Counted from the stretch's first letter, positions 34,128 to 44,627 are shown. The stretch: 64,000 nucleotides of DNA from Castanea sativa (GCF_040712315.1 NC_134013.1:40102501-40166500), one strand, 5' to 3'. A program made the numbers and translations. The notes: generated by a model not told the origin, from the sequence alone.

Positions 34128-36406
34128 ATGTCTAGGGAGACGCCGAGTGATCAATCGTCAATCCGCGACGGAGCGGGTTACGACGAAGTTTTCCCATCAG
34201 GTCGTGAGCCCGCGGAGGGCCTATCCTGGTCGTCAGAAAGAGAATCGTCAACTCCTTCTGACGGTGAAGTAGAGAGTTCTAGAGGAAGTGAGGTCAGTGG
34301 TGATGAAGAAGGGGTAGACGATGAAGACCAGGGGATTCATGAAAAGGCAAGTATCAGTGACGGGGGTGAGAGTGACGGCGACGAGGAAGCCTTAGAGAGC
34401 ACCTCGGGATCCTCTGGCGATGACCGTCCCTTCATCTTACCCTCAAAGTGGTCCGTCAACAATTTTCTTCCGACGATGTCGGAGAATGTTTTCAAAAGTT
34501 TGCGGTCCCGTTACCAAATACCAGACGACATTCCCATCCGTCTTCCTGAGGAGGGTGAGAGGTGTTACTCGGGATGAACCGCGGACGTCGGCATGTATGA
34601 CGCCATGTTCGCGGCCGGAATGAGGCTGCCGCTGACGGCATTACACCGTCAGTTGGCTAACTTCCTTGGTATATCCGTCAGTCAGATTGCCCCCAATGCT
34701 TGGCGAACCTTCATTGATGTCGAGATCTTATGGGGTTGTCTGAGCGGTGGGAACCGTCAGCTGACCTTGGACGAGTTCTTTTGGTGTTATCGTCCTCAGC
34801 ACATTTCCTCGTCAAAAGGGGTGTATCATTTTGCAGTGAGGGAAAAGGAGTTGAAGTTAGTGTCAGATATGCCTGACTCCAATAAGAAGTGGAAGGGCAG
34901 ATACTTCTTTGTAGAAGGAACAAACTGGGTATGTCGTCAAGAGGAGTGGGAGTCAATGCCCAATGGTTTTGATAACACATGGGCATATGTCAAAGATTTA
35001 GGTTAATCCCGTCGACCCTTCTTGCTCCGTCTACTTTTTGCTATCCTAACCCGTCACTTTTCATTGCAGCTAACAATCACCCACGTATTACCGAGGAGCA
35101 AGAGGATTTCATTCGTCGAGTGACGGCCATTCCCTTGGACGAGAGGAAGTGTCGGGATCTAATCACATTAGATACTCTTCACTTATATTGTGGTGGTCCT
35201 GAACCGACGGAGGAAGCTTGCAAACTGAACGCTTATTCCCGTCGTCGTGAGTGTCCTTCAACTTCTTGTCTTTATCCTGACGCTGTCTCTTTCTAACCCT
35301 TGTTCTTCGCAGAAATGGAGTCAGCTAAACAAAGGATTCGAGCTGCCGCTGCAGCCAAGAAGAAATAGCAAGAGAAGGCTGGGGGCGAGTCGACCCCGCC
35401 GTCAGCCCCTAAGCCCGTCGGAAAGGTCGTGGCCAAGAGGAAACCTGACGGTAGGGAAGACCGTCCAGGAAAGAAGGCTGCCCCAACCCCCGGGGACAAG
35501 TCTTCACGAAGGTCGTCACCTCCCAGGCCCGCTCATGGGGCGGGTAAGGGGCCCATGACCTCGTCAGGTCCCATCTCCCAGGGATCTGTACGCCGTCTGC
35601 TTACCCACAAAGACTACCCTGTAAAGATGACGGAGTCCATTTTGAAGGATGAGGAAATGGACCCTTGTGCCGAGCAAACTATTGACGAGATAAAGGCGTC
35701 AGGCCTTTTTGACCTTACCAGGGTGAGCCTCGCTTTCCACTTTGGTGCCTGACCAATTTTTATACCCTGACGTTGTCTCGCCCCTTTTCTCTTTTAGGCT
35801 ATGGTTCGCATGAAGGCTCTGTCAGGCAGGTGCTTTGCCAAGGAGGGGGTGATTACCCGTCTGCAAGAGCGCGTCAAGTACCTGGCTGACGGTCAGGTGC
35901 AGTTCAAGGAGGCGAACCGCATCTTGGGCACGGAGCTGAAGGATTATAAGGAAAAGCTGACGGAGGAGACCCGCCGACAGGAGAGGGAAACGGAGGCCAA
36001 GGTGACGGCGGAGAAGGAGTTGAGGTCCATCCTAGTCCAAGTGGAGACGGCTAGGAATGACGCTGTGACGGAGTTCAAGGATTCGTCAGCCTTCATAGAC
36101 GCTTGTGCTGCCTACTACGGTGACGGGTTCGAGGACTGCTTGAAGCAAGTAAAATCTGTCTATCCTGACTTGGATTTGTCAAGGATTTCAATGGATGAGT
36201 CCATCCTGCCAACCCCTGCAGGCGACGCCGTCCATGAAGAAGCTGACGACAATAGTCAGAGAGACAACAACGTCGTCCTAGCTCAGCCAGCTGCGGATCA
36301 CTCTGTCACTCTGACTCCAAATCCTCACAATGGTGACCCAAATGCCGTCAGCCCTTCTCTCTCCTGTGCCCAGCCTTTTACTGCGGAAGACGATGGAAGA
36401 CACTGA
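34128..36406 (+). pseudogene. Antisense gene of Tat-1, Transposase_28-like, four coding exons, two nonsense changes
   Basis: Exons 34128-35001, 35070-35246, 35313-35722 and 35798-36406 join in one frame into 690 codons including the stop. All introns are GT-AG (GTTAAT..TTGCAG, GTGAGT..TTCGCAG, GTGAGC..TTTTAG). An acidic Ser/Glu-rich N-terminus (1-110) is followed by a conserved core at about 120-290 (LPEEGERC, ISVSQIAPNAWRT, LDEFFWCYRP). This core resembles the plant 'putative gypsy type transposon' Transposase_28 family by memory. A basic Lys/Arg/Pro segment encoded by exon 3 and a coiled-coil-like C-terminus (RQERETEAKVTAEKELRS) follow. Stops at 34575-34577 (TGA) and 35366-35368 (TAG) interrupt it; both fit single C-to-T changes. 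It lies opposite to gag-pol. Molecular function unknown. Confidence 0.8.
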
Positions 36407-36428
36407 CGCTCCCCTTATGAACTTAAAG

Positions 36429-36459
<31 letters not shown>

Positions 36460-37021
36460 GAGAAGTGTAGACGGAGTTGTAGTACTTAACGCCCATTTTT
36501 CTGGGCTTTTGTAAAGACATCGCCTATTTTTATTTTAATGTCATTTTATGCTTCAAGTATGTGTGCTTTTTATTGTAAGTCAGAATTATGTTCGTGATGA
36601 GCTCGTCAGCTTAAAGGTGACGGGGTTTTTCTCTTTCAATTCAATTTTTGAACTGATGACGACGTCAGCTTCTTTTCCATGAAAACTTAGGGTCGTTTTT
36701 TATCATTCCGTCAGTTTCATGGGCGATGTCGTTGGACAACTTAATTGTATGCCTTAGTTTCCTAACGGCGTCAGCTTTTCTTTTTCAGCTAATCTAGTTG
36801 GATGTATCCATTTGGCAATACGCCCATCATTTCTACGATCAATGCCGTCAGCTAACTTATTATGCCGTCACTTTGAACATAACACAGTTATTATGCTGTC
36901 ACTTTGAACATAACAACGTCACTTTGTTGCATCATGGCAAGGTGACGAGCCCAAGAGGGAACATATCAGCATTTTATTGCCCTTGTACATCTTATGCACG
37001 TGGTGATGAGGCCTTCTAGTA
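36407..37021 (+). other. 3' region of the Tat-1 antisense gene
   Basis: Non-coding and T-rich, with a 23-base T-run at 36436-36458 and many GTCAGC/CGTCA motifs. A short imperfect repeat ATGCCGTCACTTTGAACATAA occurs at about 36862 and 36893 (CTGTCACTTTGAACATAA), just before the main array. Confidence 0.6.
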
Positions 37022-37822
37022 ATGAGGTCGTCCACCTTGTTGTCCTCAGATTGGGGTCGTCCACTTTGTGGATTTTAGGTGTAAGATTGTCCATTTTGTG
37101 GACTTATTTATGACGCCGTCCACTAGGTGGACTCAGCAGTGGGATTGTCCACTTTGTGGACTTAGAAGCAGGTTGTCCACTTTGTGGACTTTGGAATAGG
37201 TCGTCCACTTTGTGGACTTAGGATATAGGTTGTCCACTTTGTGGATTTAGAGGTAGGCCGTCGACTTTGTGGACTTAGAGGTAGGCCGTCCACTTTTGTG
37301 GACTTAGAAATAGGCCGTCCGCTTTGTGGACTTAGAAATAGGCCGTCCACTTTGTGGACTTAAGATGTAGGTTGTCCACTTTGTGGATTTAGAGGTAGGC
37401 CGTCCACTTTGTGGACTTAGAGGTAGGCCGTCCACTTTTGTGGACTTAGAAATAGGCCGTCCGCTTTGTGGACTTAGAAATAGGCCGTCCACTTTGTGGA
37501 CTTAGAAATAGGCCGTCCACTTTGTGGACTTAGATGTAGGCCGTCCACTTTGTGGACTTAGATGTAGGCCGTCCACTTTGTGGACTTAGAGGTAGGCCGT
37601 CCGCTTTGTGGACTTAGAGGTAGGCCGTCCACTTTGGTGAACTTAGAGGTAGGCCGTCAGCTTTGTGGACTTAGAAATAGGCCGTCCGCTTTGTGGACTT
37701 AGAAATAGGCCGTCCACTTTGTGGACTTAGATGTAGGTCGTCCGCTTTGTGGATTTAGAGGTAGGCCGTCCACTTTGTGGATTTGGCCATAAGATTGTCC
37801 AACTTGTGGACTTAGTTGTAGA
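37022..37822. repeat. Tat-1 tandem array, 28-bp unit with hairpin dyad
   Basis: About 28 head-to-tail copies of a unit such as TAGGCCGTCCACTTTGTGG + ACTTAGA. Each includes GTCCACTTTGTGGAC, a 6-bp perfect inverted repeat around TTT. Outer copies are more diverged (GATTGTCCAC, GTCGTCCACCTTGT) and central copies nearly identical. A higher-order duplication is visible: 37162-37350 and 37304-37492 encode almost the same frame pattern. It separates the convergent 3' ends of the antisense gene (36406) and pol (38041). Confidence 0.95.
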
Positions 37823-38040
37823 GGACTTGCTGTTTTCTTCAAGACATAAAAAATTCACTGGTCGTTTCTGAATGAACCTCCTCTTATTATGATGAATGCA
37901 TAAGTAAAATTTTGTTCAAAATAGGAAAGATAAACTTTCAGCCCTTTGGACTTAAAATATACTGTAGACAGGAATAAGCTAAGACAAATAACTAAGGATC
38001 ATAAACTGGTAATGAGGAGTAACGTTCTGCTTGCTATCTT
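37823..38040 (-). other. Tat-1 3' untranslated sequence next to pol
   Basis: An AT-richer spacer between the last array copy and the pol stop codon. No motif recognised. Confidence 0.5.
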
Positions 38041-41000
38041 CTACTGGTAGTACTTTCTGAGGTGCTCGGCGTTCCATGGATGTCGTAGTTTCTGCTTGTC
38101 AAGAGTCTCTAGGTGATAGGTGCCCTTTCTTCGCCATGATACGATCTTGTAGGGTCCTTCCCAATTCGGGCCGAGCTTTCCTTGTGTGGGATCTCTGGCT
38201 GCACCCATTACTTTCCTTAAAACAAGATCTCCGACTTTGAAGTCTCGGTGCTTGACTCGGGAGTTGTAGTGCTTGCTTACAAGGTCCTGGTATCGTGCGA
38301 GTCTCTGTTCAGCCACCGCCCTTACTTCGTCAATTAGATCCAGTTGTAAACGAAGCTCTTGATCATTTCTTCCCTCGTCATGATTAGCCACCCTATAACT
38401 TGTGAGTCCTATCTTGGCTGGAATGACCGCTTCACTTCCGTATGTCAGCTGGAAAGGGGTTTCTCCTGTAGGGGTTCGTACTGTCGTTCTGTATGCCCAT
38501 AACACGCTGGGTAGCATCTCGGGCCATACGCCCTTTGCCCCCTCAAGCCGAGTCTTGATGATTCGAAGCAAGGATCTGTTGGTGACTTCCACTTGTCCGT
38601 TTGCCTGAGGATGGGCTGGGGAGGAATAATGGTTCTTGATTCCAAACTCTGAAGGCTCGGAAGGAGTCGTTGTCAAATTGTTTACCGTTGTCCGAAATTA
38701 AGACTCTTGGAATTCCATACCTACAAATGATGTTTCTCCATACAAAACCCCTTATATTCTTTTCAGTGATTGTGGCTAGGGCTTCAGCTTCAACCCATTT
38801 GGTGAAGTAATCGATGCCGACGACGAGGAGCTTCAGCTGCCTTGCTGCCATCGGGAACGGTCCCATGATATCCAACCCCCATTGGGCGAATGGCCATGGG
38901 GCAGTTATGGGGGTCAATTCTTCCGCCGGTTGCCGGATGATGTTGCTGAACCTTTGACACTTGTTGCAAGCTCTCACATAAACCTGGGCGTCATTTTGCA
39001 TTGTCGGCCAATAGTATCCGGCCCGAATCAACCTTTGTACCAATGACCGTGATCCAGAGTGGTTGCCGCATATCCCCTCGTGTACTTCTCTCATAACATA
39101 GCTTGCTTCTTCGGGGTCTACGCACCTTAGGTATGGTCGAGAAAAGCCCCTTTTGTAGAGGACGTCCTTTATCAAGACAAACCGTGCAGACCGGACCTTC
39201 AGCTTCCTGGCAGCCTCCTTCTCATCAGGCAACGTGCCATCTTTTAGGTAGGAGATCAAGGGCGTGGTCCAATTGTTTTCTAACCAATTTCCGTATGCCG
39301 ACAACGTCAATTAACGGTGAGGACTGTAAAAGAAAGTACCTTGTCGATGGTGGTCATAGGCTCCGCATGCGGCTTTGGAAAGTCACGCATGTTCGTTTTC
39401 TCCTCTTGGAATTTGAACTATTTTGGCTTCGCAGCCCGTTTATTTCTTTTTGCTTGCTCCCGCATTTCTTCATTCTTTCACCCTTGCACTCGTACTCGCC
39501 GTTTACTCCGCTTGTGACGACTTGGGAGTCGCAATGAACAACCACGTTCGTGGCCCCTACAACTCGAGCAAGGTCTAAACCTCGCTATCGTGGCTTCATA
39601 CTCAGCTTCATTAGTTGTAGGAAAATCGAGGCGAATCATACACTTGAGCTCGTCGCCTTCCGTGAGAGTTAAGCACGACTCGCCCGCCCCGCCGCCCTTC
39701 TTGTTGGATGACCCGTCGCTGAAAATGCTCCATCGGGGATTCTTTTCCCTTCGCCTTCCGCGCCGGTGAACTCCGCAATGAAGTCGGCCACCGCTTTCCC
39801 TCGATGGCAACGCGAGGGCGATATTGTATATCAAATTCGCTTAGTTCTACCGACCACAACGCCATTCGCCCGGCAGCTGCAGGGCTGCCCATTGCTCACC
39901 GCAAAGGTTTGTCAGTTAGGACGACTATTGTATGGGCTTGAAAATATGGCTTGAGCTTACGAGCCGCTGTAACCAAAACGAAGGCAAGTTTCTCCATGGG
40001 GGGATATCTCTCTTCTGCACCGTGCAATGCCTTGCTCACGTAGTACACGGGTCGTTGGACCTTATCGTCTTCTCTAATTAAGGCCGCACTGATAGCTGCT
40101 GGGGAAACGGCCAGATAGAGGAACAGTTCTTCTCCTGGTTGTGAGGGGCTTAGCAATGGTGGTGAAGAGAGGTAGACCTTTAGATCTTCGAACGCTTGTT
40201 GACACTCGGCAGTCCATTCAAAGGATTTTTTCAACGTTCGGAAAAAAGGTAGACATCTATCTGCAGCCTTCGACACAAATCTACTAAGCGCGGCGACCCT
40301 ACCATTGAGGCTTTGTACTTCCTTAATGTTTTTAGGAGGGGCCATCCCCATAATGGCCTGAATCTTGTCCAGGTTGGCCTCGATTCCTCTTTGGGATACC
40401 ATGTACCCTAAGAACTTTCCTGCCGTCACTCCAAAGGCACACTTGCTTGGGTTGAGCTTCATGTTGTAGGAGTGAAGAGTATCGAATGTTTCCTTAAGAT
40501 CCTCCAGATGAGCTTCTTTCCTTTGGCTTTTGACCAGCATGTCGTCGACATACACCTGGACGTTCCTTCCAATCTGTCGTACAAACATCTTGTTCATGAG
40601 CCTCTGATAGGTTGCGCTAGCATTTTTCAGGCCGAAGGGCATGACCTTGTAGCAAAAAAGGCCTTGGCTTGTTACGAACGAAGTCTTCTCTTGATCAGCT
40701 TCATCCATTCGGATCTGGTTATACCCGGAGAATGCATCCATGAAGCTTAGCAACTGATGTTTGGCCGTAGAATCCACCAGGATGTCGACCCGCGGGAGGG
40801 GGTAGCTATCTTTGGGGCATGCTTTGTTTAAGTCCGTGAAGTCGACGCACATCCTCCATTTCCCGTTGTTCTTTTTGACCATCACGACGTTCGCCAACCA
40901 ATCGGGGTAATACACTTCCCTGATAAATCCCGCTTCCTGCAGTTTGCGGACTTCTTCTGCTATTGCTTGGTCTCTTTCTTGGGCAAAGGTTCTTTTCTTC

Positions 41001-41686
41001 TGTCGGACGGGCAAAAAAGATGGCGACACGTTCAACCTGTGCACCATGACCGACGGGTCAATCCCCGGCATGTCTTCGTGGCTCCATGCGAATACGTCTC
41101 TGTTTTCTTTCAAGAAAGTTGCGAGTTTTTGACGTATCGCCGGATCGGCCAGGGTTCCGACTTTTGTCGTTCGCTCCGGGTGGGCTTTGTCGAGAGGTAC
41201 GTCTTCGAGCCTCTCGACAGGCTCTGTCGCCACCCGACGTTCCTCTATGTTCATGGCTTGAATGTGACAGTCCATCTCCATCATGGCCACGTAACATTCT
41301 CGTGCGGATACCTGATTTCCTCTCAATTCTCCAATTCCATGATCAGTAGGGAATTTTATCATCAGATGGTATGTCGAGGTTACGGCTTTCCAGTTGAGGG
41401 TTGGACGTCCTATGATGGCATTGTGCCGACGAGCAATCGACTACAGAATGTTACGTTCCGGTGACTTGCCGTGGGTAGTCTCCAACGGTTACCGCTAAAG
41501 TGACAAAGGCGTTGGATGTACCCTCGCCCCTCCAAAGCCAATGAGTGGGGCATTAACCGGAATTAGTCGCTCCCTTTCAATTCCCATCTGTTGGAAAGCG
41601 GGATAGTAAAGGATGTCTGCTGAACTTCCGTTGTCTACGAGAACTCGGTGTATGTTGTAGTCTCCTGCCCGTATGGTGACGACCAA
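38041..41686 (-). pseudogene. Tat-1 pol: protease, RT, RNase H, second RNase H, integrase
   Basis: Protease: VLVDNGSSADILYYPAF (41650 downwards), then a frameshift near 41500. Reverse transcriptase: frame 41362-39896, with WRMCVDFTDLNKACPKD, FMDAFSGYNQI (residues 207-217) and the intact catalytic YVDDML (271-276). The first RNase H runs from FEWTAECQQAFEDL to TDKPLR and a TGA at 39896. A second RNase H-like domain (SIFSDGSSNKKGGGAG, TNEAEYEA) lies at about 39570-39740. Integrase (39310-38041) has an HHCC finger (H-E-G-I-C-G-N-H, C-N-K-C), GLDIMGPFP, ISDNGKQFDND, a frameshift near 38660, QANGQVEVTNRSL with the Glu, and a C-terminal GPYKIV domain ending RKYYQ. It would reverse-transcribe and integrate the element, but the breaks prevent a full polyprotein from this copy. 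Confidence 0.9.
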
Positions 41687-41721
41687 AGCGTTGTCGTGGG
41701 GATGATGAAGGCGCCGGGCGT

Positions 41722-43236
41722 CTACTTCCGAGAATTCAATGGGGGATTGTCAATCCGTGACCTTTCAAGCGCGGGACTTGCCGACTGGACGTTCTGGACC
41801 GCTCTGATGTATGTCTTTCGGGCTTTCTTGGAAGATTCGGCCCTCCTGGTGCCTCCTACAATCATCCTTATGTCTCCTACGGGTTGCCTGGGGCGATCAT
41901 TGTCTCGCCGAGGAGCTTGATTTTGTGACGGGTCCGCCCTCTCTTTGTTGACGAACCTCTGTAACCTTCCTCGCCTAATGAGAGCTTCTATTTGCTGTTT
42001 CAAGTCGTAGCAATCGGTGGTGTCATGGCCGTGGTCTTGATGAAAACGGCAATATTTATCCCTTGGTCTCCTGTTGGGATCTCCCTTCAGTTTGCCAGGA
42101 AAGGCCAAAGTTTCCTCATCTTTAATCTGCATCAGCACCTGGTCGATGGGCGCATTTAGGGGAGTGAAGTTCGTGAATCTTCCTGTAGGCGGCTTGGGTC
42201 GTCGATCATCTCATCGCTCTTTGGTCCTCCCCCTTTTTTGTCCTCTGTCTGGCTGTGCATCTTCCTGTCTTTCCCTTTTTCTGGGCTTGTCCTCTCGGGC
42301 GAGCAAGGCATCCTCCGCATTCATGTACTTCGTCGCCCTATAATGTACATCGGACATAGTCTTTGGGTCATTCTTGCATAGAGAGAACAAGAACTTACCA
42401 TTTTGTAGCCCGTTCATGAAGGCTACCACAAGTATCTTGTCGTTTGCTTCATCTATCGAAAGGGATTCCTTGTTAAAGCGGGCTATATATGACCTTAATG
42501 TCTCGTCTTCTCTTTGCTTAATACTCAGTATACATGCAGTAGTCCTCTTGCGTCGATGACTTCCAATAAAGTGTGATACGAACTGTGCGCCTAGTTCCTT
42601 AAAAGTGCCGATGGAATTAGGCGTCAGCCTGCTGTACCAATCCCTCGCAGGTCCTTTCAAAGTGGTGAGAAAATCCCTGCACATGATTTCGTCCGGTACG
42701 CCCTGAAGATGCATTAGGGTCCTGAAGGATTCCAAGTGGTCCAATGGGTCCTTGGACCCGTCGTAATTCTCCATGTGTGGCATGCGAAATTTTGGAGGAA
42801 GAGGGCATGAATTCACGAGCGCTGTGAAAGGCGAATCCGTCCTGTGGACTAGGTCGTCCAGGTTGCTGGATACTCGTCCTCTAACGGCGTTCATCATTAC
42901 GTCCATACGTTCCCTCATTTCCTGCATCTCCGCAGCGATGTGGGTCGGCAAGGCGTCCGAGACGGACGGTCGGTTGGTCTCTTGTCGTTCTGGTCTAGTC
43001 GGGGCGTTGCTACCCTCAGGTCCTTCTGCGTTCCTTCCTTCCGGACTAGCACCTTCTTGGTCTTCCTCTGGTGCACTCAGGTGTGCAGTCCTTTGTCGCA
43101 ACTGTTCCTCCAGATCATGGTTCTGCTTGGTGAGGCGCTCAACCGCCGCTACGAGCGTTTGGACCTGCCTCTCTAAAGCTGTGGCGTGCGGTTCGTCGCC
43201 TTGGTTGTTCGTTGCCATCGATCGAGTGAGTACCAT
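41722..43236 (-). pseudogene. Tat-1 gag with one in-frame stop
   Basis: The frame from 43236 (MVLTRSMATNNQGDE) has a coiled-coil-like segment (ERQVQTLVAAVERLTKQNHD) and the gag core (YDGSKDPLDHLESFRTLM, LKGPARDWYSRL, RRKRTTACILSIKQ, KYMNAEDALLAREDK), and stops at 42211. The same frame resumes immediately and contains a zinc-knuckle-like YCRFHQDHGHDTTDCYDL (about 42050) before ending at 41722. The separating TGA follows KERxx-like basic sequence and fits a CGA-to-TGA change. The product would be the capsid/nucleocapsid precursor; protease follows in another frame. Confidence 0.9.
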
Positions 43237-43293
43237 GCAACTTTTTGTCTCAGGAATAGAGCACGGCTGAGATATTTGAAAATGTCGCGTTTG

Positions 43294-43311
43294 TTCCCAC
43301 AGACGGCGCCA
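43294..43311 (-). other. Primer binding site of Tat-1
   Basis: Minus-strand TGGCGCCGTCTGTGGGAA lies two bases inside the 5' LTR. The first eight or nine bases could pair with a tRNA ending CGGCGCCA, as plant tRNA-Asp does; the rest does not obviously match. Tat elements commonly have this type of site. Confidence 0.7.
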
Positions 43312-43313
43312 AC

Positions 43314-43985
43314 TGATGATGCCGAAGAAATCACCAGTAAGCTACGAGTACTCCTCCGATTGAAGCAACACCTGCGAAGAGAAAATAGATGATCGACAGA
43401 GAGCACCGGTGTGGTGCCGGCCAAAAACCCTCTGACGATCAAGTTAGAGTCTTTAAACAACCCTAGAGTGCCAGAGTTGAGATAATTGTGCATACCTTTG
43501 GGTCATGAGGGTTTTGGGGTATATATAGTGGTATGGGGCCGAAACAAACGCCTTGGTGAAGAAGTACTTTCCTTTTAAAAGAGTAATTCGTGGATCTTTG
43601 CCTATTGTGTTGAGCCCTTTCCTTATAGGAATCTTCTTGACCAAAGTCGAACGTGTAGCGCAAGAACTTTCCTTATATTCACGTATGTAGAAGTCAAAAT
43701 AAGCTAAGAATGAAGGTTGGATTACTCCTTCAGCTTTGACCCCTGCCAAGGTCGTCAGCCCACGCGTACCTCCTACACTGCCGTCAGCCTATGTATGTCT
43801 CCACAAAGAATGTCAGCCAAGGACCTTTACAACCAAGGTCGTCAGCTCTGACTCGTCAGCTTGTTCCGTTAGCCTAACGTCGCTACGTAAGGGGCATGGC
43901 CTCAAACGTCACAAAGGAGGCATCCTAGTGAGACTGGCTGACGGGTTGTATATTCCCGTCAGCCTCCTTAAAAACGTCACTATCA
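43314..43985 (-). repeat. 5' LTR of Tat-1
   Basis: It is 672 bp, the same length as the 3' LTR, differing at 9 positions (8 transitions, 1 transversion by my count). The TATA box is at about 43519-43526. In this copy the outer end reads AACGTCACTATCA, keeping a CGTCA that is mutated in the 3' LTR. Confidence 0.95.
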
Positions 43986-44308
43986 TCCACCACAAGCATT
44001 AAAATAATAATTTTTTTTTAAGATTAGAGCTATAGTGAGCTTTCAAAGATGAAAGCTCACTGTAGCTCAGATTGTATTTTTTTTTTTTTTTAAGTTTAGC
44101 ATATTTGCTGTAGCTTACTTTTTTGTGCTTTTTACAAACTTGACATTAAAATTTAGCATTTATAACATTTAGCATTCTTAGTGAGAATGCTCTAACAGGT
44201 GCAATACTTCTAAACTCTTTAATATAAGAACGTCTTAAAACCTGATAACAATTGAGAAACAATTCAGTTTGATATGATCAACACCACCACAACCATGACA
44301 TGTAGAAT

Positions 44309-44539
44309 GCGTTTGGATCCAACTTAACTGTGGCTGTGTTTTGCGTTTTGAGTTTTCTGCCTTTTTTTTTTTTTTTTTTTCGTTTCTACTGCAGGGGACA
44401 GCACGCACTGTGCGCGTACTATGCGCGAACTTTTTCAACAATTTCTTATTAAAAATAGATCCCGCAGTACTATTCACACATTTAAAAATTATTTTGCTAC
44501 AGTGTTTTTAGTTTTCAGCAATAAGTTCTATCCAAACGA
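44309..44539. mobile_element. hAT-like MITE
   Basis: The left end GCGTTTGGATCCAACTTAAC and the right end (reverse complement GTCGTTTGGATAGAACTTAT) are inverted. The interior has a T-run and the palindromic-looking GCACGCACTGTGCGCG. No target duplication was established. Confidence 0.55.
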
Positions 44540-44627
44540 CCGTAGTCATAAACTTAGATCTATCTTAATGGCTAGAAGGGGATCTAAACATGGATTTGAA
44601 AACATGAACATCATCTAGAGGTATTTA

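Larger units (their letters stand above)
33036..43985 (-). mobile_element. Tat-lineage Ty3/gypsy retrotransposon, young, full length (Tat-1)
   Basis: It is 10,950 bp long, with two 672-bp LTRs and a perfect TCCAC target duplication (33031-33035 and 43986-43990). I count 9 differences between the LTRs (98.7% identity), so insertion is recent. On the minus strand the order is primer binding site, gag, protease, reverse transcriptase, RNase H, second RNase H, integrase. Then come a 28-bp tandem array and, on the opposite strand, an antisense spliced gene before the polypurine tract. This organisation (dual RNase H, 3' tandem repeats, antisense extra ORF) is characteristic of Tat/Retand-type elements. 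Several stops and frameshifts make this copy non-autonomous. Confidence 0.95.
32847..44192. mobile_element. PIF/Harbinger-like MITE split by Tat-1
   Basis: The left half (32847-33035) begins GCATTCTCATCAAAAC. The right half (43986-44192) ends so that its reverse complement is GAGCATTCTCACTAAGAATG. Both halves contain TTTAGCATTTAGCATTTC or its complement (GAATGCTAAATG, AAATGCTAAATTTTAATG). TAA flanks both outer ends (32844-32846 and 44193-44195). Without the 10.95-kb insert the element would be about 390 bp. Confidence 0.75.
31620..44300 (-). mobile_element. Ty1/copia LTR fragment, split by later insertions
   Basis: Three pieces align in order with the copia LTR at 45693-46517: 31620-31697 (TTAGATTAATTACCAATTAACTG, U5 end), about 32570-32846 (CAAAATGCACCGTATC, TTACAATCTAGCATAAAA, CTACCTAAGAGATTAACT) and 44193 to about 44300 (ACTTCTAAACTCTTTAATAT). 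The gaps are filled by a LINE fragment and by a MITE that itself holds Tat-1. The U3 end is not preserved, so it is a partial LTR. Confidence 0.65.

Noticed and set aside
37162..37492. Two 62-codon frames with Ser/Pro/Lys repeats
   Set aside because: They are translations of the 28-bp satellite.
37022..37822. Array that could be mistaken for a CRISPR locus
   Set aside because: The units are contiguous without unique spacers, no cas genes are near, and it lies in a plant retrotransposon.
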